A stretch of 64,000 nucleotides of DNA from Marinobacterium jannaschii DSM 6295 (lineage in GTDB: Bacteria > Pseudomonadota > Gammaproteobacteria > Pseudomonadales > Balneatricaceae). The position numbers and the translations under genes are program-made. Of the stretch, positions 36,096 through 45,967 are shown one piece after another; the first letter of the stretch is position 1, and each line of letters opens with the position of its first letter. The notes beneath the pieces were generated by a model that worked only from the letters and a program-made list of their open reading frames with translations, ran no database searches and was not told the DNA's origin. The stretch is from the NCBI RefSeq assembly GCF_000620085.1, contig NZ_JHVJ01000010.1, forward strand, positions 62,001 through 126,000. Direction: 5' to 3'.

Positions 36096-36307
36096 TCCGG
36101 TAACGACAGGTCTGTTCTGAAACAGACGTAGCACGTTATCTGAGGGCTAATGAGCCTGGCTGTAAGGGGTGGCGACCTTGACCCCGGCCTGCCAGCCTCT
36201 TAGGCTTCTCTTTCCTATAGCAGGCTTTTGGCAGTCTCTGCTTGCCTCAAGCCCAGCGCTTGTTCCCCCGGATAATCGATCTGCGTGCAGATTCACAAGG
36301 ATAGCGA

Positions 36308-37795
36308 ATGGATGTTTTAAGGATCTGGCCGGTTCTTCTGTTGATACTCGCCTGGCCCCTGCAGGCGGGGTTACTGACAACAGAGGAACAGAACTGGCTG
36401 GAACAACATCCGGTTATTCGCTTCGCGCCCGATCCCTCATACCCTCCCGTTGAATTCTTTGACGAGAACAACCGTTATCAGGGCATCACGGCTGACTTCA
36501 CCCGCATTATTCAGGAGCGAATCGGGGTCAGCCTTCAGGTGATCCGGATGGAGAACTGGAATCGGGTGCTTGAAGCTGCAAAGACACGTCAGATTGATGT
36601 CCTGGGGGCTGTCGACAGCACGCCAGGGCGTCAGCAGTTTATGAACTTCTCCAAACCCTATATCAACCTGCCAGCGGTGATTATTGTCCGTAAGGAGGTT
36701 GAGGGGGTACTGACGCTGGATGACCTGGCGGGTATGACTGTAGCGGTGATTAAAAACTACAAGACCACAGAGTATCTTATGCAGGCGCATCCTGAACTGA
36801 ACCGGATAGAGGTGCCTGATGCGGTGAGTGGCCTGAGGCTGGTGTCCTTTGGCGTTGCCGATGCGATTGTGGTCAATAATGCGGTGTCGATTTACTACAT
36901 CGAGAAAGAGGGATTAACCAATCTGCGGGCCGCCGGCGAATCGGGATTCGAGTGGAAGCTGCATTTTGCGGCCCGCAACGACCACCCGGAGCTGATCAGC
37001 ATTCTGCAAAAGGGATTGGACAGTATCAGCGAAGAGGAAAAGCGCGATATCTACCGTCGCTGGATCAATCTGGATTATCCGGACTGGCTGATCTCACGGG
37101 ATACGCTTTATAAACTCGGCATCCTGCTGGCGGCCTTGCTGGCCCTGATCGGGATGCTGTGGAATGTAACTCTTCAGCAGAAAGTCAGGCGTAAAACCAA
37201 GGCCCTTGAGATGGAGCTGGAAGCACGCTATGAGATGGAACAACGGCTGCGCCTGCTGGCGACCACTGATGAGCTGACCGGTGTCTATAACCGTCGTCAC
37301 CTGCTACAGATCCTTGATACGGAGCTGGAGCGTAAGCGCCGCTATGGCCGTGACTTTGCGGTGTTGATGCTGGACGTGGACCACTTTAAGTCGATCAATG
37401 ACAGTTATGGTCATGCTGCCGGGGATCTGGCATTGAAGCGCATTGTCGAAATTACCCGGACCGAGCTGCGCGACAGTGATCACTTTGGCCGTATGGGCGG
37501 TGAAGAGTTTGTCATCCTGCTGACGGAGGTGAACCCGGCTTCGGCCAGAATCGTCGCCGAGCGAATCAGGAGCTCTATTGCCGATTGCGAAATTCTGCTG
37601 CCCGGCGGTCAGTCTCTGGTTGCCACCGTCAGTATCGGGCTGTCATTTTCCGATCAGCTTAAGCAGGCAGATGATCTGCTGCACGAAGCGGACCAGGCGA
37701 TGTATGAGGCCAAGTCTGCCGGGCGCAACCGGATTCGTCTCGCACGGGGTGTTTTGGTAGCATCAGATCTGAAGTCGCAATTGCAGATTTTCTGA
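36308..37795 (+). CDS. Periplasmic solute-binding (SBP_bac_3) diguanylate cyclase
   Basis: A 495-residue inner-membrane sensor. Signal peptide (~1-20); residues ~25-250 form a family-3 solute-binding domain (HPVIRFAPDPSYPPVEFFDE, then MNFSKPYINLPAVIIVRKEV); one membrane segment (~262-282, LGILLAALLALIGMLW); a short coiled coil; then GGDEF (~325-485) with RMGGEEF and intact I-site RDSD. It should turn periplasmic ligand (amino-acid-like) binding into c-di-GMP synthesis. The next gene starts 15 bp downstream. Confidence 0.93.
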   Translation: MDVLRIWPVLLLILAWPLQAGLLTTEEQNWLEQHPVIRFAPDPSYPPVEFFDENNRYQGITADFTRIIQERIGVSLQVIRMENWNRVLEAAKTRQIDVLGAVDSTPGRQQFMNFSKPYINLPAVIIVRKEVEGVLTLDDLAGMTVAVIKNYKTTEYLMQAHPELNRIEVPDAVSGLRLVSFGVADAIVVNNAVSIYYIEKEGLTNLRAAGESGFEWKLHFAARNDHPELISILQKGLDSISEEEKRDIYRRWINLDYPDWLISRDTLYKLGILLAALLALIGMLWNVTLQQKVRRKTKALEMELEARYEMEQRLRLLATTDELTGVYNRRHLLQILDTELERKRRYGRDFAVLMLDVDHFKSINDSYGHAAGDLALKRIVEITRTELRDSDHFGRMGGEEFVILLTEVNPASARIVAERIRSSIADCEILLPGGQSLVATVSIGLSFSDQLKQADDLLHEADQAMYEAKSAGRNRIRLARGVLVASDLKSQLQIF

Positions 37796-37809
37796 CCGCG
37801 AGCACCGCT

Positions 37810-38337
37810 ATGTTTCTGAATTACTTTGCCTATGGCTCCAATATGTCCGCACCGCGTCTGGCTGCCCGGGTACCGGGGCTGGAAGTGCTGACCGTGGGGC
37901 GACTTGCCGGATATGCACTGTGCTGGCATAAGCCCGGACGGGATGGTTCAGGCAAGTGCGATATCGTCCGCAGTAGCGGTCATGATGTCTATGGCGTGGT
38001 CTATCGCCTGCCGCAGCAAGCCAAGCCGATACTGGACCGCTATGAGGGGCTGGGTGTCGGCTATCACGGGCGGGAGGTTGTGCTGGACTGTGGCGGTGAC
38101 AGCCTGAGCGCTTTCACCTATGTGGCCGCAGTGACAGAGCGCGGACTGAAGCCTTTTTCGTGGTATAAGCACCACACCCTGTTCGGTGCCCGGCAACGTT
38201 TGCTGCCGGAATTCTACATTGAACAGATCTGCCGGGTTGATTCGATGACTGATCCGGATTCCGAGCGCCACAGGCGTGAGCTTGCGATCTATAGCGAAGC
38301 CGAGCTGCAGGAACTAAACCGGGGCGGGGCCGCTTAA
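37810..38337 (+). CDS. Gamma-glutamylcyclotransferase-like (AIG2 family) protein
   Basis: A 175-residue protein starting MFLNYFAYGSNMS, the signature of the gamma-glutamylcyclotransferase fold (YGSN binding loop), with the catalytic-type Glu in LDRYEGLGVGYH. It may cleave a gamma-glutamyl amine or peptide to 5-oxoproline. It starts 15 bp after the SBP-GGDEF gene and is probably cotranscribed. The link to gamma-glutamyl-amine metabolism further upstream is suggestive only. Confidence 0.85.
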   Translation: MFLNYFAYGSNMSAPRLAARVPGLEVLTVGRLAGYALCWHKPGRDGSGKCDIVRSSGHDVYGVVYRLPQQAKPILDRYEGLGVGYHGREVVLDCGGDSLSAFTYVAAVTERGLKPFSWYKHHTLFGARQRLLPEFYIEQICRVDSMTDPDSERHRRELAIYSEAELQELNRGGAA

Positions 38338-38368
38338 CCGCCGCCCCTCCCGGTTCTGCATACAGCGA

Positions 38369-40411
38369 TCAGAACGTATTGCACAGGCGCAGCGCATCGT
38401 AGATAGCTGCATGGATATTGCGTGACGAAACAGCGTCACCGATTCGATAAAGCTGGAAAGCTGATGGGTTAAGCTGACCGGCAGGTTGTGGTTCCCCGGC
38501 GATCAGGGCTTCATAATCGACGGCCCCGCCGTTGGCAGACTCCGTCTTCAGGTCGAAGTAGAGTTCATCCAGAGCCACCGTGCCGTGCTCAATCACTACC
38601 TGATCCACTTCGCGGTGCCACTCGCGTTCGCTGTAGTCACTGCCCAGGGTCGCGAGCAGGCGTCCGTTATGGCGTTCGATCCGTTTCAGGCGCTTATTGA
38701 TGGTCAGCTGCACATCGTGGGCTTCAAAGGTCTCGGCATAGGTGACGTGATTCAGTCCGCCCACCTCAGGCGCGAAGAACCGCTCGGGGGTCACCAGTTC
38801 CAGTGTGCAACCGCGGTTGGCGATCAGCTCGGCGGCCTGCAGGCCCGGATGGCCGCCGTTATCGTCAAATAGCAGCACCGAACCTGTGGGCTTCACGTCC
38901 CCGGAAAGGATATCCCAGCTTGAAAGTGCCAGTTCGCTGCCACTGTCGATACATTCGGTGTCTGGCAGGCCTCCGGTGGCAATAATCACGATGTCCGGCT
39001 GCCCGGCGCGAATATCTTCAGCCTCGGCATAGCAGTTGTAACGGAACTCTACGCCCGCCATTTCACACTGCTGCAGCCGCCAGTCAATGATGCCAATCAT
39101 CTCCGAACGTCGTTCTCCCAGTGCAGACAGCTTAACCTGACCTCCGGCATAGGGCAGGGCTTCAAACACGGTGACCTGATGGCCTCGCTCGGCTGACACC
39201 CGGGCGGCTTCCAGCCCGGCGGGACCTGCCCCCACAACCACGACTTTCTTTTTACCGCCGCCGCTACGGGCAATAATATGCGGCATGGTCGCTTCGCGGC
39301 CGGTAGCCGCGTTATGGATACAGAGAGCCTCGCCGCCTTCGTATATGCGGTCGAGACAGTAGGTTGCCCCTACACAAGGGCGGATCTGATCTTCGAGGCC
39401 TTGCTCGATCTTACGTACGATATGCGGATCGGCAATATGGGCGCGGGTCATGCCCACCAGATCCAGCTTGCCCTCGGCGATCGCATGACGGGCGGTCGCC
39501 ACGTCATTGATTCGCGCTGCGTGGAATACCGGAATACCGGTGGCTGCCTTGATATCGGCTGAGAAGTCGAGGTGAGGCGCGGACGGCATGCCGTGAGTTG
39601 GAATAACCTTTACCAGGCCCGCATCGGTGTCTATATGGCCGCGAATAACGTTAAGGAAATCGACCTGACCACTGGCCGCAAGTTGCTGCGCGATCGAAAT
39701 ACCCTCTTCGCGGCTCAGCCCCTTGTCACATTGCTCGTCGGCGACCATCCGCACGCCGACAATAAATTCTGAACCAACGGCGCTGCGGATGTGATCGAGC
39801 AGGCGGCGGGTAAAGTACATCCGTTCCTCAAGGCTGCCTCCATACTGATCATCACGGTGGTTAGTGGCCGGAGACCAGAAGGCATCCAGCAGGTGGCCGT
39901 AAGCCTCAATCTCAATACCATCCATCCCCGCGGCCTGCATCCGCTGGGCTGCAGTGGCGTAATCATCCAGGATACGTTCAATATCCCAGTCCTCTATCGC
40001 CTTCGGGAAGGCGCGGTGAGCGGGCTCCCTGATTGCAGAGGGGGAGACCACCGGCAGCCAGTCTCCCTTATTCCAGCCGGTACGCCGCCCCAGATGAGTC
40101 AGCTGAATCATCACCGCCGTGTCATGTTCATGGCACTCATCCGTGAGGCGTCTAAGCCAGGGAACGATCTCATCCTTGTAGGCATGGAGGTTGCCGAAAG
40201 CGGCGGGGGAGTCCCGTGAAACCAGTGCCGAACCCGCCGTCATGTTCAGTGCGATACCGCCTTTGGCTTTCTCGACATGATAGAGACGGTAGCGATCCTT
40301 CGGCATGCCGTCTTCGGAGTAGGCCGGTTCGTGGGCGGTGGAGATAATACGGTTTTTCAGCTGCAGGTGTTTAAGCTGGTAGGGCTGCAGCAACGGATCC
40401 TTGTTTTGCAT
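38369..40411 (-). CDS. DgcA/TMADH-type NADH:flavin oxidoreductase (N-demethylase family)
   Basis: A 680-residue two-part enzyme: an N-terminal Old Yellow Enzyme FMN barrel (~1-340, starting PLLQPYQLKHLQLKNRIIST) and a C-terminal FAD/NAD-binding half (~390-680, VVVVGAGPAGLEAARVSAER). Sequence features follow the DgcA/N-methylproline demethylase group of the trimethylamine-dehydrogenase family. The Fe-S segment reads CVGATYC instead of the C-x2-C-x3-C of trimethylamine dehydrogenase, one Cys being replaced by Ala. The start at 40411 has AGAGGTG upstream; the frame extends to 40492 without support. It probably oxidises an N-methylated amine or amino acid. Partner subunits are not adjacent. Confidence 0.85.
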   Translation of the reverse strand: MQNKDPLLQPYQLKHLQLKNRIISTAHEPAYSEDGMPKDRYRLYHVEKAKGGIALNMTAGSALVSRDSPAAFGNLHAYKDEIVPWLRRLTDECHEHDTAVMIQLTHLGRRTGWNKGDWLPVVSPSAIREPAHRAFPKAIEDWDIERILDDYATAAQRMQAAGMDGIEIEAYGHLLDAFWSPATNHRDDQYGGSLEERMYFTRRLLDHIRSAVGSEFIVGVRMVADEQCDKGLSREEGISIAQQLAASGQVDFLNVIRGHIDTDAGLVKVIPTHGMPSAPHLDFSADIKAATGIPVFHAARINDVATARHAIAEGKLDLVGMTRAHIADPHIVRKIEQGLEDQIRPCVGATYCLDRIYEGGEALCIHNAATGREATMPHIIARSGGGKKKVVVVGAGPAGLEAARVSAERGHQVTVFEALPYAGGQVKLSALGERRSEMIGIIDWRLQQCEMAGVEFRYNCYAEAEDIRAGQPDIVIIATGGLPDTECIDSGSELALSSWDILSGDVKPTGSVLLFDDNGGHPGLQAAELIANRGCTLELVTPERFFAPEVGGLNHVTYAETFEAHDVQLTINKRLKRIERHNGRLLATLGSDYSEREWHREVDQVVIEHGTVALDELYFDLKTESANGGAVDYEALIAGEPQPAGQLNPSAFQLYRIGDAVSSRNIHAAIYDALRLCNTF

Positions 40412-40606
40412 GGGCACCTCTGCACATTTTATTGTTATGACCTCATTGCAGCCGAAACCTGAGATGGCTGCATTGTTCCCTGCGACGGTCACTGTGTTCA
40501 GAGCGAAGACGACTGTTGTGTTTGCGACCAGAGGGTCGTACTTTAGAAGTAATCGCTAAAAATGGAATGGCAACCCGGAGTTGCATGTCAGCTAAGGAGA
40601 GACCGG

Positions 40607-42259
40607 ATGGCGTCGGTAAAACATGGTCAGGGTTTGGGGCGCAGGCTATTGCCTGTCATCCTGGGAGTTCTGTTTTCATCAATCGTGATCACCGTGTTTT
40701 ACCTGCAAGATCTCCAGTCCCGCAAAGCGTTGCGAAAGGCCGAGCTTAAGGTTCATGCGCAAAGTGTGGCCCAGTGGCTGGACCAGAGTTTCAGTGATGT
40801 AAACAAGGTGCTGCGCGGATTGCAGCATGAGCCCATGGACTGCAGTGCCGAAACACTCTACCAGCTGCGTTCAGGACTGTTTCTGTTGCCCCAGATCGTC
40901 GAACTGGGATTGGTCGATCAGTTTGGGCAGCTGCATTGCACCAGCTGGCAGATGCTGATTCCACCGCGCAAAGTTAATGTGCCCCCGGCGCATCGCGGGT
41001 TAAGGGTCTACTGGCCGCTGACCTCTGAATATCTGGGTAAGCCTGCCCTGGTGCTGGCACGAACCCGCAGCGATGGCGGTGAGATCAATGCACTGATGTT
41101 ACAGGCATGGCTGAAGAATCAGTTGCGTCGTCAGGTCAGCCCTCTGGGCTTTATTGCGCTGGTCGATGCCGATACCGGCACTCCGGTGGTGAAGGACGGT
41201 GTTTACAGCCTGCCCATCGGGCTTCAACCGCCACTGTTTCCGTTGTATGAACCCAGAGAGTCGACAGAACCCTTTGACGACAGGCGGGAGCACTATTTCT
41301 ATATCCAACCCCTGCTGACCCAGCCAAACCTGGCGGTGGTGATCAGTGAAGAGACGCAGTGGCTCTATCGTGATATCTATCGACCCTCCTACCAGCAGGT
41401 GGTTGTCGCGCTGTTTTTAATGGGCATAAGTGTCTTTCTGGCCTGCCGTTTTCGGCGCTGGGCGACCGATCCAGTGCGTGAGCTAAGGGCTGCCGTTGAC
41501 CGAAACCAGTTCTATAACCTCTATCAACCGCTGGTGGATGCATCGGATGGACATCTGTGTGGTGTCGAAGTGCTGATGCGCTGGTTGCACCCGGAAGAGG
41601 GTGTGGTGATGCCGGGTAACTTTATCCCGCTGGCCGAGCGCTCGGGTTTGCTGCCCCGCATGACCCTGAAGCAACTGGAACAGGTGCAGACTGACCTGAC
41701 ACCTGTGCTGGAGATCTATCCCGATCTGAAGGTTTCAGTGAATATCAATGCCGACTTCCTGATGAATCAGGCCTGTGTCACAGAGTTAATCAGCTATCGA
41801 TATGCCCTGCCCGGACTGGCGATTGAGATCACCGAGGGGCAGATGCTGCGGCTGGAAGAGGCACAGATACAGCAGAGTCTGAACCTGATCTCCGGGGCGG
41901 GTATCCAGATCGCCATTGATGATTTTGGTACCGGCTATTGCGGCCTCGCCTATCTGCAGTCTATCCCGGTCGATATCCTTAAGGCAGACCGTTGCTTTGT
42001 CACGGCACTGGGGACCGATTCAGTCAATGCCCAGGTGCTGGAAACAATTCTGGAACTGGCCGCCAGGCTTGAGCTGATCGTGATCGCGGAAGGTGTTGAG
42101 CACCTGGCGCAGTCGATACGGTTGCGTGAACTGGGTGTGGATATACTGCAGGGGTTCTACCACGGTTATCCGGCCTCTGCAGACGCATTGAAGCGACAGA
42201 TCGAGGCCGGCCAGTTTCTTGCGGTACAGCAGAATCTGACCAGTGCCGTCTATATCTGA
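40607..42259 (+). CDS. CSS-motif EAL phosphodiesterase
   Basis: A 550-residue membrane c-di-GMP phosphodiesterase. TM1 (~15-35) and TM2 (~265-285) flank a periplasmic CSS-like redox sensor domain with Cys residues in MDCSAETLY and QLHCTSW; in relatives disulphide state sets activity. The EAL domain (~310-540) has catalytic residues in place: EVL in place of EAL, SVNINADFL, EITEGQ, DDFGTGYCGL, ILKADRCF and AEGVEHL. It should hydrolyse c-di-GMP to pGpG. ATG 40607 is preceded by AAGGAGA at optimal distance. Confidence 0.92.
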   Translation: MASVKHGQGLGRRLLPVILGVLFSSIVITVFYLQDLQSRKALRKAELKVHAQSVAQWLDQSFSDVNKVLRGLQHEPMDCSAETLYQLRSGLFLLPQIVELGLVDQFGQLHCTSWQMLIPPRKVNVPPAHRGLRVYWPLTSEYLGKPALVLARTRSDGGEINALMLQAWLKNQLRRQVSPLGFIALVDADTGTPVVKDGVYSLPIGLQPPLFPLYEPRESTEPFDDRREHYFYIQPLLTQPNLAVVISEETQWLYRDIYRPSYQQVVVALFLMGISVFLACRFRRWATDPVRELRAAVDRNQFYNLYQPLVDASDGHLCGVEVLMRWLHPEEGVVMPGNFIPLAERSGLLPRMTLKQLEQVQTDLTPVLEIYPDLKVSVNINADFLMNQACVTELISYRYALPGLAIEITEGQMLRLEEAQIQQSLNLISGAGIQIAIDDFGTGYCGLAYLQSIPVDILKADRCFVTALGTDSVNAQVLETILELAARLELIVIAEGVEHLAQSIRLRELGVDILQGFYHGYPASADALKRQIEAGQFLAVQQNLTSAVYI

Positions 42260-42274
42260 TGTGGGGCTTTGTAT

Positions 42275-42296
42275 CCGTGGCCAGATCCGGCCACGG
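42275..42296. terminator. Hairpin between convergent EAL and riboflavin synthase genes
   Basis: CCGTGGCC (42275-42282) pairs with GGCCACGG (42289-42296), loop AGATCC; flanking GGCTT and AAGCC could extend it across a bulge. There is no T-run. It probably separates the two convergent units. Confidence 0.5.
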
Positions 42297-42314
42297 AAGC
42301 CGAGGTTGTCCAGC

Positions 42315-42929
42315 TTACGCCCTGGCTTTGGTTGCCATGTAACGATCGACACTGTCGACCACCGCCTGGGTGTGGGCGTCGATCTCCAGGTTGACCATCT
42401 GGCCCTCAGCGGCTTCGCCAAATACGGTCAGTGACAGGGTCTCGGGAATTAAATAGACATTGAAACCCTGATCCGTCGTCTCTCCCACGGTCAGGCTGCA
42501 GCCGTTCAGGGCCACAAAGCCTTTCGGGAACACATATTTCATCCACTCTTCGGCGACGTCGAACCAGAGCACACAGTTATTTTCCGGGCGTTCGATACGG
42601 CTGATCGATACCTGGGTATGAACATGGCCGGACAGCAGGTGGCCACCGATCTCGTCGCCGAAACGCGCAGCGCGTTCGAAGTTAACTTCATCGCCGGGAC
42701 TGAGCTGGCCGAGGTTGGTCACTTTCAGGGTTTCCATAATCAGATCAAAGCTGACCTGATTCCCGTCGAAAGCGGTAACCGTCAGGCAGGTGCCATTAAC
42801 CGCAATGCTGGCACCCAGCTGCAGATTATCAGCCCTATGTGCGGGCAGCTCCAGGGTCAGTCGCATAAACTGATCGGATCGCTCCTGTGCGATAACGCTG
42901 GCCTTGCCTTGTACAATTCCGGTAAACAT
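42315..42929 (-). CDS. ribE: Riboflavin synthase alpha subunit
   Basis: A 204-residue enzyme that dismutates two 6,7-dimethyl-8-ribityllumazines to riboflavin. It begins MFTGIVQGKASV and shows the internal duplication: the N-terminal barrel (GTCLTVTAFD; GDEVNFERAARFGDEIGGHL) is repeated as GCSLTVGETT and GQMVNLEIDA. Start at 42929 is fixed by the conserved MFTGIV. Monocistronic here, away from other rib genes. Also called ribC in E. coli. Confidence 0.95.
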   Translation of the reverse strand: MFTGIVQGKASVIAQERSDQFMRLTLELPAHRADNLQLGASIAVNGTCLTVTAFDGNQVSFDLIMETLKVTNLGQLSPGDEVNFERAARFGDEIGGHLLSGHVHTQVSISRIERPENNCVLWFDVAEEWMKYVFPKGFVALNGCSLTVGETTDQGFNVYLIPETLSLTVFGEAAEGQMVNLEIDAHTQAVVDSVDRYMATKARA

Positions 42930-43107
42930 GTGAATTCTCTCGTATATTTTCCTAATCTTTAAGCGTATCAAATAGGAGTGAGCCAGCGAACAGCTTATTG
43001 CGTATGACAACAGTTGTATCTTGCAGGCTTAAGATAGCCCGGTCCGGGCGATTCAGGGAACAGGCAGGATGGTGGTAGTAATCCTGAAAAGGAGTGGTGA
43101 ATAGATT

Positions 43108-44007
43108 ATGAAAGTTCTGGTTACAGGTGGTACCGGTTTTATCGGGCAGGCCCTGGTGCGAACCCGCCTTGCAAAAGGCGATGAGGTGACCTGCCTGAGT
43201 CGCAGTCCCACCAAGGTTAAGCAAGCTTTTGGTGACAGTGTTCGGGCGGTGTCATCGCTGGATCAGCTGAACGGCTTTGAATTTGCCGCAGTGGTGAATC
43301 TGGCCGGTGAGCCGATTGCCGATGGCCGCTGGAGTGAAAAACGCAAGCAGCGTATTCGCCTGAGCCGGGTTGAGTTCACAGAAGCGCTGGTGCGCTGGAT
43401 TGGCGAACAGAAGAGTAAGCCGGCGGTACTGGTTAGTGGCTCTGCAATCGGCTATTACGGCAGTCACCGCGGGGATGAAGAGCTATCGGAGCAGGGCAGC
43501 GTGGTCTCGGGCTTTACCCATAGCCTCTGTGCTGACTGGGAGGCACGCGCATCCCGGGCTGAAATGCTGGGCGTGCGGGTTTGCCAAATCCGCACCGGTG
43601 TAGTGATGGGGCACGGGGGCGGTGCGCTGAAAAAAATGTTACCGCCATTCAGGCTCGGCCTGGGAGGCCCGGTTGGGCATGGCCAGCAGTGGATGTCCTG
43701 GGTGCATCTGGCGGATGAGGTCAGGGCGATAGAGTTCCTGCTTGAACATGACACCCTGCAGGGAGCATTCAACCTGACTTCTCCCCATGCGGTACGCAAC
43801 CGCGACTTCAGCCAGGAGTTGGCGAGGGTGCTTAAACGGCCCGCGGTGCTGCCTTTGCCCGGCTGGGTGGTCGGGCTGATGCTGGGTGAGGGGGCGGAGC
43901 TGCTGCTTGAGGGGCAGAGAGTTTATCCGCAGCGGTTGCTGGAAGCGGGCTTTGAGTTTGTCTATCCCGAATTGCCGGCGGCGCTGGAAGAGATTGTTGG
44001 TCGATAA
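43108..44007 (+). CDS. TIGR01777-family (YfcH-like) NAD-dependent epimerase
   Basis: A 299-residue short-chain dehydrogenase/epimerase-like protein. Rossmann motif VTGGTGFIGQALV at residues 5-17; VNLAGEPIADGRWSEKRKQR and SGSAIGYYGSHRGDEE are typical of YfcH/SULA proteins, plus the C-terminal DUF1731 (PAVLPLPGWVVGLMLGEGAE). Substrate unknown. Divergent from ribE and convergent with batD. Confidence 0.92.
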   Translation: MKVLVTGGTGFIGQALVRTRLAKGDEVTCLSRSPTKVKQAFGDSVRAVSSLDQLNGFEFAAVVNLAGEPIADGRWSEKRKQRIRLSRVEFTEALVRWIGEQKSKPAVLVSGSAIGYYGSHRGDEELSEQGSVVSGFTHSLCADWEARASRAEMLGVRVCQIRTGVVMGHGGGALKKMLPPFRLGLGGPVGHGQQWMSWVHLADEVRAIEFLLEHDTLQGAFNLTSPHAVRNRDFSQELARVLKRPAVLPLPGWVVGLMLGEGAELLLEGQRVYPQRLLEAGFEFVYPELPAALEEIVGR

Positions 44008-44072
44008 ACCACAAGGTGGTCTGAACCAATGCCTCAGCCGCCCGCAAGCTTTATCGCTACGGGCGTGACAGG

Positions 44073-45716
44073 TCAGGCCTCTTCTGCCATCTCCTCGCTG
44101 CGAAGCTGGCGATCGCGCAGCCTGGAAGCCGCGTCAATCAGCAGGTCGCCGCGCCACTGCTCGGTCTCGTTGTGGTAGATATGGTGTTCCAGGTCCAGTA
44201 TCAGGAAGTCCAGGGTCTGATTGGCTGCAGTCGTGCAGAGTGTCTCACAATTGAAGATAGAGGCATCGGGCCACAGCTTCTGAGCCCATTCGATCAACCT
44301 CAGCTTGGCGATCTCCGGCTCGTTATTGTCGCAGGCCTCACAGAGCAGCTGGAAGGCGCGCTGCTCGGCACGATGTTGTTCGTCATAAACCTGGGGCAGG
44401 TCGGCGATATCGATCTCTTCCTCAATCACTTCGTACTGGTCGTCTTTCTGGCTGCGCAGCCGGGCAAAGCTGTACCACCACCCCAGTGTGGCCGCCACTG
44501 CGATGGCGGTCAGCAGCCAAATCAGCAGATTACTGTCAGGCAGCGGCTCGGCCGCCGTTTCTGTGCTGAGTTGTGGCTGCAGTATCGGTTTGACGGTGAC
44601 CTCTGCGGTACTGGCGACGGTTGATGTCGATTCGACCTGCAGGCGCCTGGGGCCCAGGGTGGCGGTGCTGCCTTTATCCTGGGTGACATTCCACCAGGGA
44701 ATCTCGATGGCGGCGAGGGTAATCTCGCCCCGTTCCAGCGGGATCAGGGTCAGCTCTTCGGTACGGGTGCTGATGATCCCTTCCGGTGTGACCTTTTCAT
44801 CCAGCCTGACGTTATCCAGGCGAATCTCTGCCAGTTCATTCTTTAACTGGGAAAGTGCCGGCAGTTCGGCGGCGGGAATACCCCAGGCGGTCAGCGTGAC
44901 ATGGCGCTTGATCGCTTCGCCCTCTCTGGCAGCGGTGACGCTCTCCAGGTTATCGCTCAGCTCTACGCGGCTGGATGGAACCCAATAGCCGGGGCGTTTC
45001 TGGAATGCCTGTGGCAGCACGGCCAGTTCGATCGCTTCACTTGTCACGGTTTCGGTGCCCGGAGCGCCGCTGCTGAAACGAACCGGTTCGATCACCAGAT
45101 TGCCGCTGTACTTCGGAAAAATACCGTAGTGGCGTTCAATAACATGGTAGGTCTGGCCTTTGACCTGAGTGTCATAACGCTTCTCATCACTCAGGGTGCG
45201 GATCAGGGCTTCCTCAGAGAGAGGATCACTGAGCTTGTCGCTGGCAGATTCCGGTCCCTGGTAGAGCAGTCTGACCTTCAGCAGGGCCTGGCTGTTGATA
45301 TACAGCTCATTGGTATCCAGCTCGGTTTCAATAAACTGTGACTGTTTCTGCAGGCCCGGTACGGTCAGGTTATTGGCCAGTACCGTCACCATAAAGGAGG
45401 GGGTGTACTCGTTGCCCACCGGCAGCGCGGGCAGCTGCAGACTGCCGGCACGCAATGGACGCAGCATAATGCGCCAGCGGGTGCTGAAGCGGCTTTCCCC
45501 TTTACTATGACTGGAGATGCTCATCTGCTTAGAGCCGAGAATCCGGAAGTCCTGCTGCAGCAGGCGCAGGTCCGGGCGCTGGCGACTGCGCTGATCGGCC
45601 TCAATGGTCATCAGCAGGGATTCGCCCTCGGTCACGGTCAGGCGGTCGAGTTGGGCTGTAATGGTAGCCTGGGCTGATAGGCTGAGACAGCAAAGCAGCA
45701 GGAGCAGATGGCGCAT
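44073..45716 (-). CDS. batD: BatD-family (oxygen-tolerance) protein, orphan
   Basis: A 547-residue envelope protein: signal peptide (MRHLLLLLCCLSLSAQA), several beta-sandwich repeats (~20-390), one membrane segment near 410-430 (LLIWLLTAIAVAATLGWWYS) and a cytoplasmic C-terminal helical domain. The layout is that of BatD, usually encoded with moxR, DUF58 and batAB genes in aerotolerance operons. Here it stands alone. The start at 45716 is the signal-peptide Met; the frame extends to 45824 without support. Confidence 0.82.
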   Translation of the reverse strand: MRHLLLLLCCLSLSAQATITAQLDRLTVTEGESLLMTIEADQRSRQRPDLRLLQQDFRILGSKQMSISSHSKGESRFSTRWRIMLRPLRAGSLQLPALPVGNEYTPSFMVTVLANNLTVPGLQKQSQFIETELDTNELYINSQALLKVRLLYQGPESASDKLSDPLSEEALIRTLSDEKRYDTQVKGQTYHVIERHYGIFPKYSGNLVIEPVRFSSGAPGTETVTSEAIELAVLPQAFQKRPGYWVPSSRVELSDNLESVTAAREGEAIKRHVTLTAWGIPAAELPALSQLKNELAEIRLDNVRLDEKVTPEGIISTRTEELTLIPLERGEITLAAIEIPWWNVTQDKGSTATLGPRRLQVESTSTVASTAEVTVKPILQPQLSTETAAEPLPDSNLLIWLLTAIAVAATLGWWYSFARLRSQKDDQYEVIEEEIDIADLPQVYDEQHRAEQRAFQLLCEACDNNEPEIAKLRLIEWAQKLWPDASIFNCETLCTTAANQTLDFLILDLEHHIYHNETEQWRGDLLIDAASRLRDRQLRSEEMAEEA

Positions 45717-45967
45717 AATTTTTATCGTCAGCCCTTTATCGACTGGCCGGACTGACTGCAGGCAGTTCAATACGCCTTTCTGCGTCCGGTGTTTGATTGG
45801 TTGCAGGTCCGCTAAGCCGGACATTAACGGGGGTTATTATGTTTAAAGCGCCCGGTTATATCAATCACTGCCCTGAGCTGTGCGAGTGTAGCGGATTGCC
45901 CCGGTCCTGTATTAATTCTCTTCTATACTGCTTTGATCCAATTATAAAAACCTAAGGGATTGACGCT

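Noticed and set aside
42930-43107. An FMN riboswitch upstream of the riboflavin synthase gene
   Set aside because: The region is short (178 bp, shared with a divergent gene) and none of the conserved RFN helices or junction motifs was recognised.
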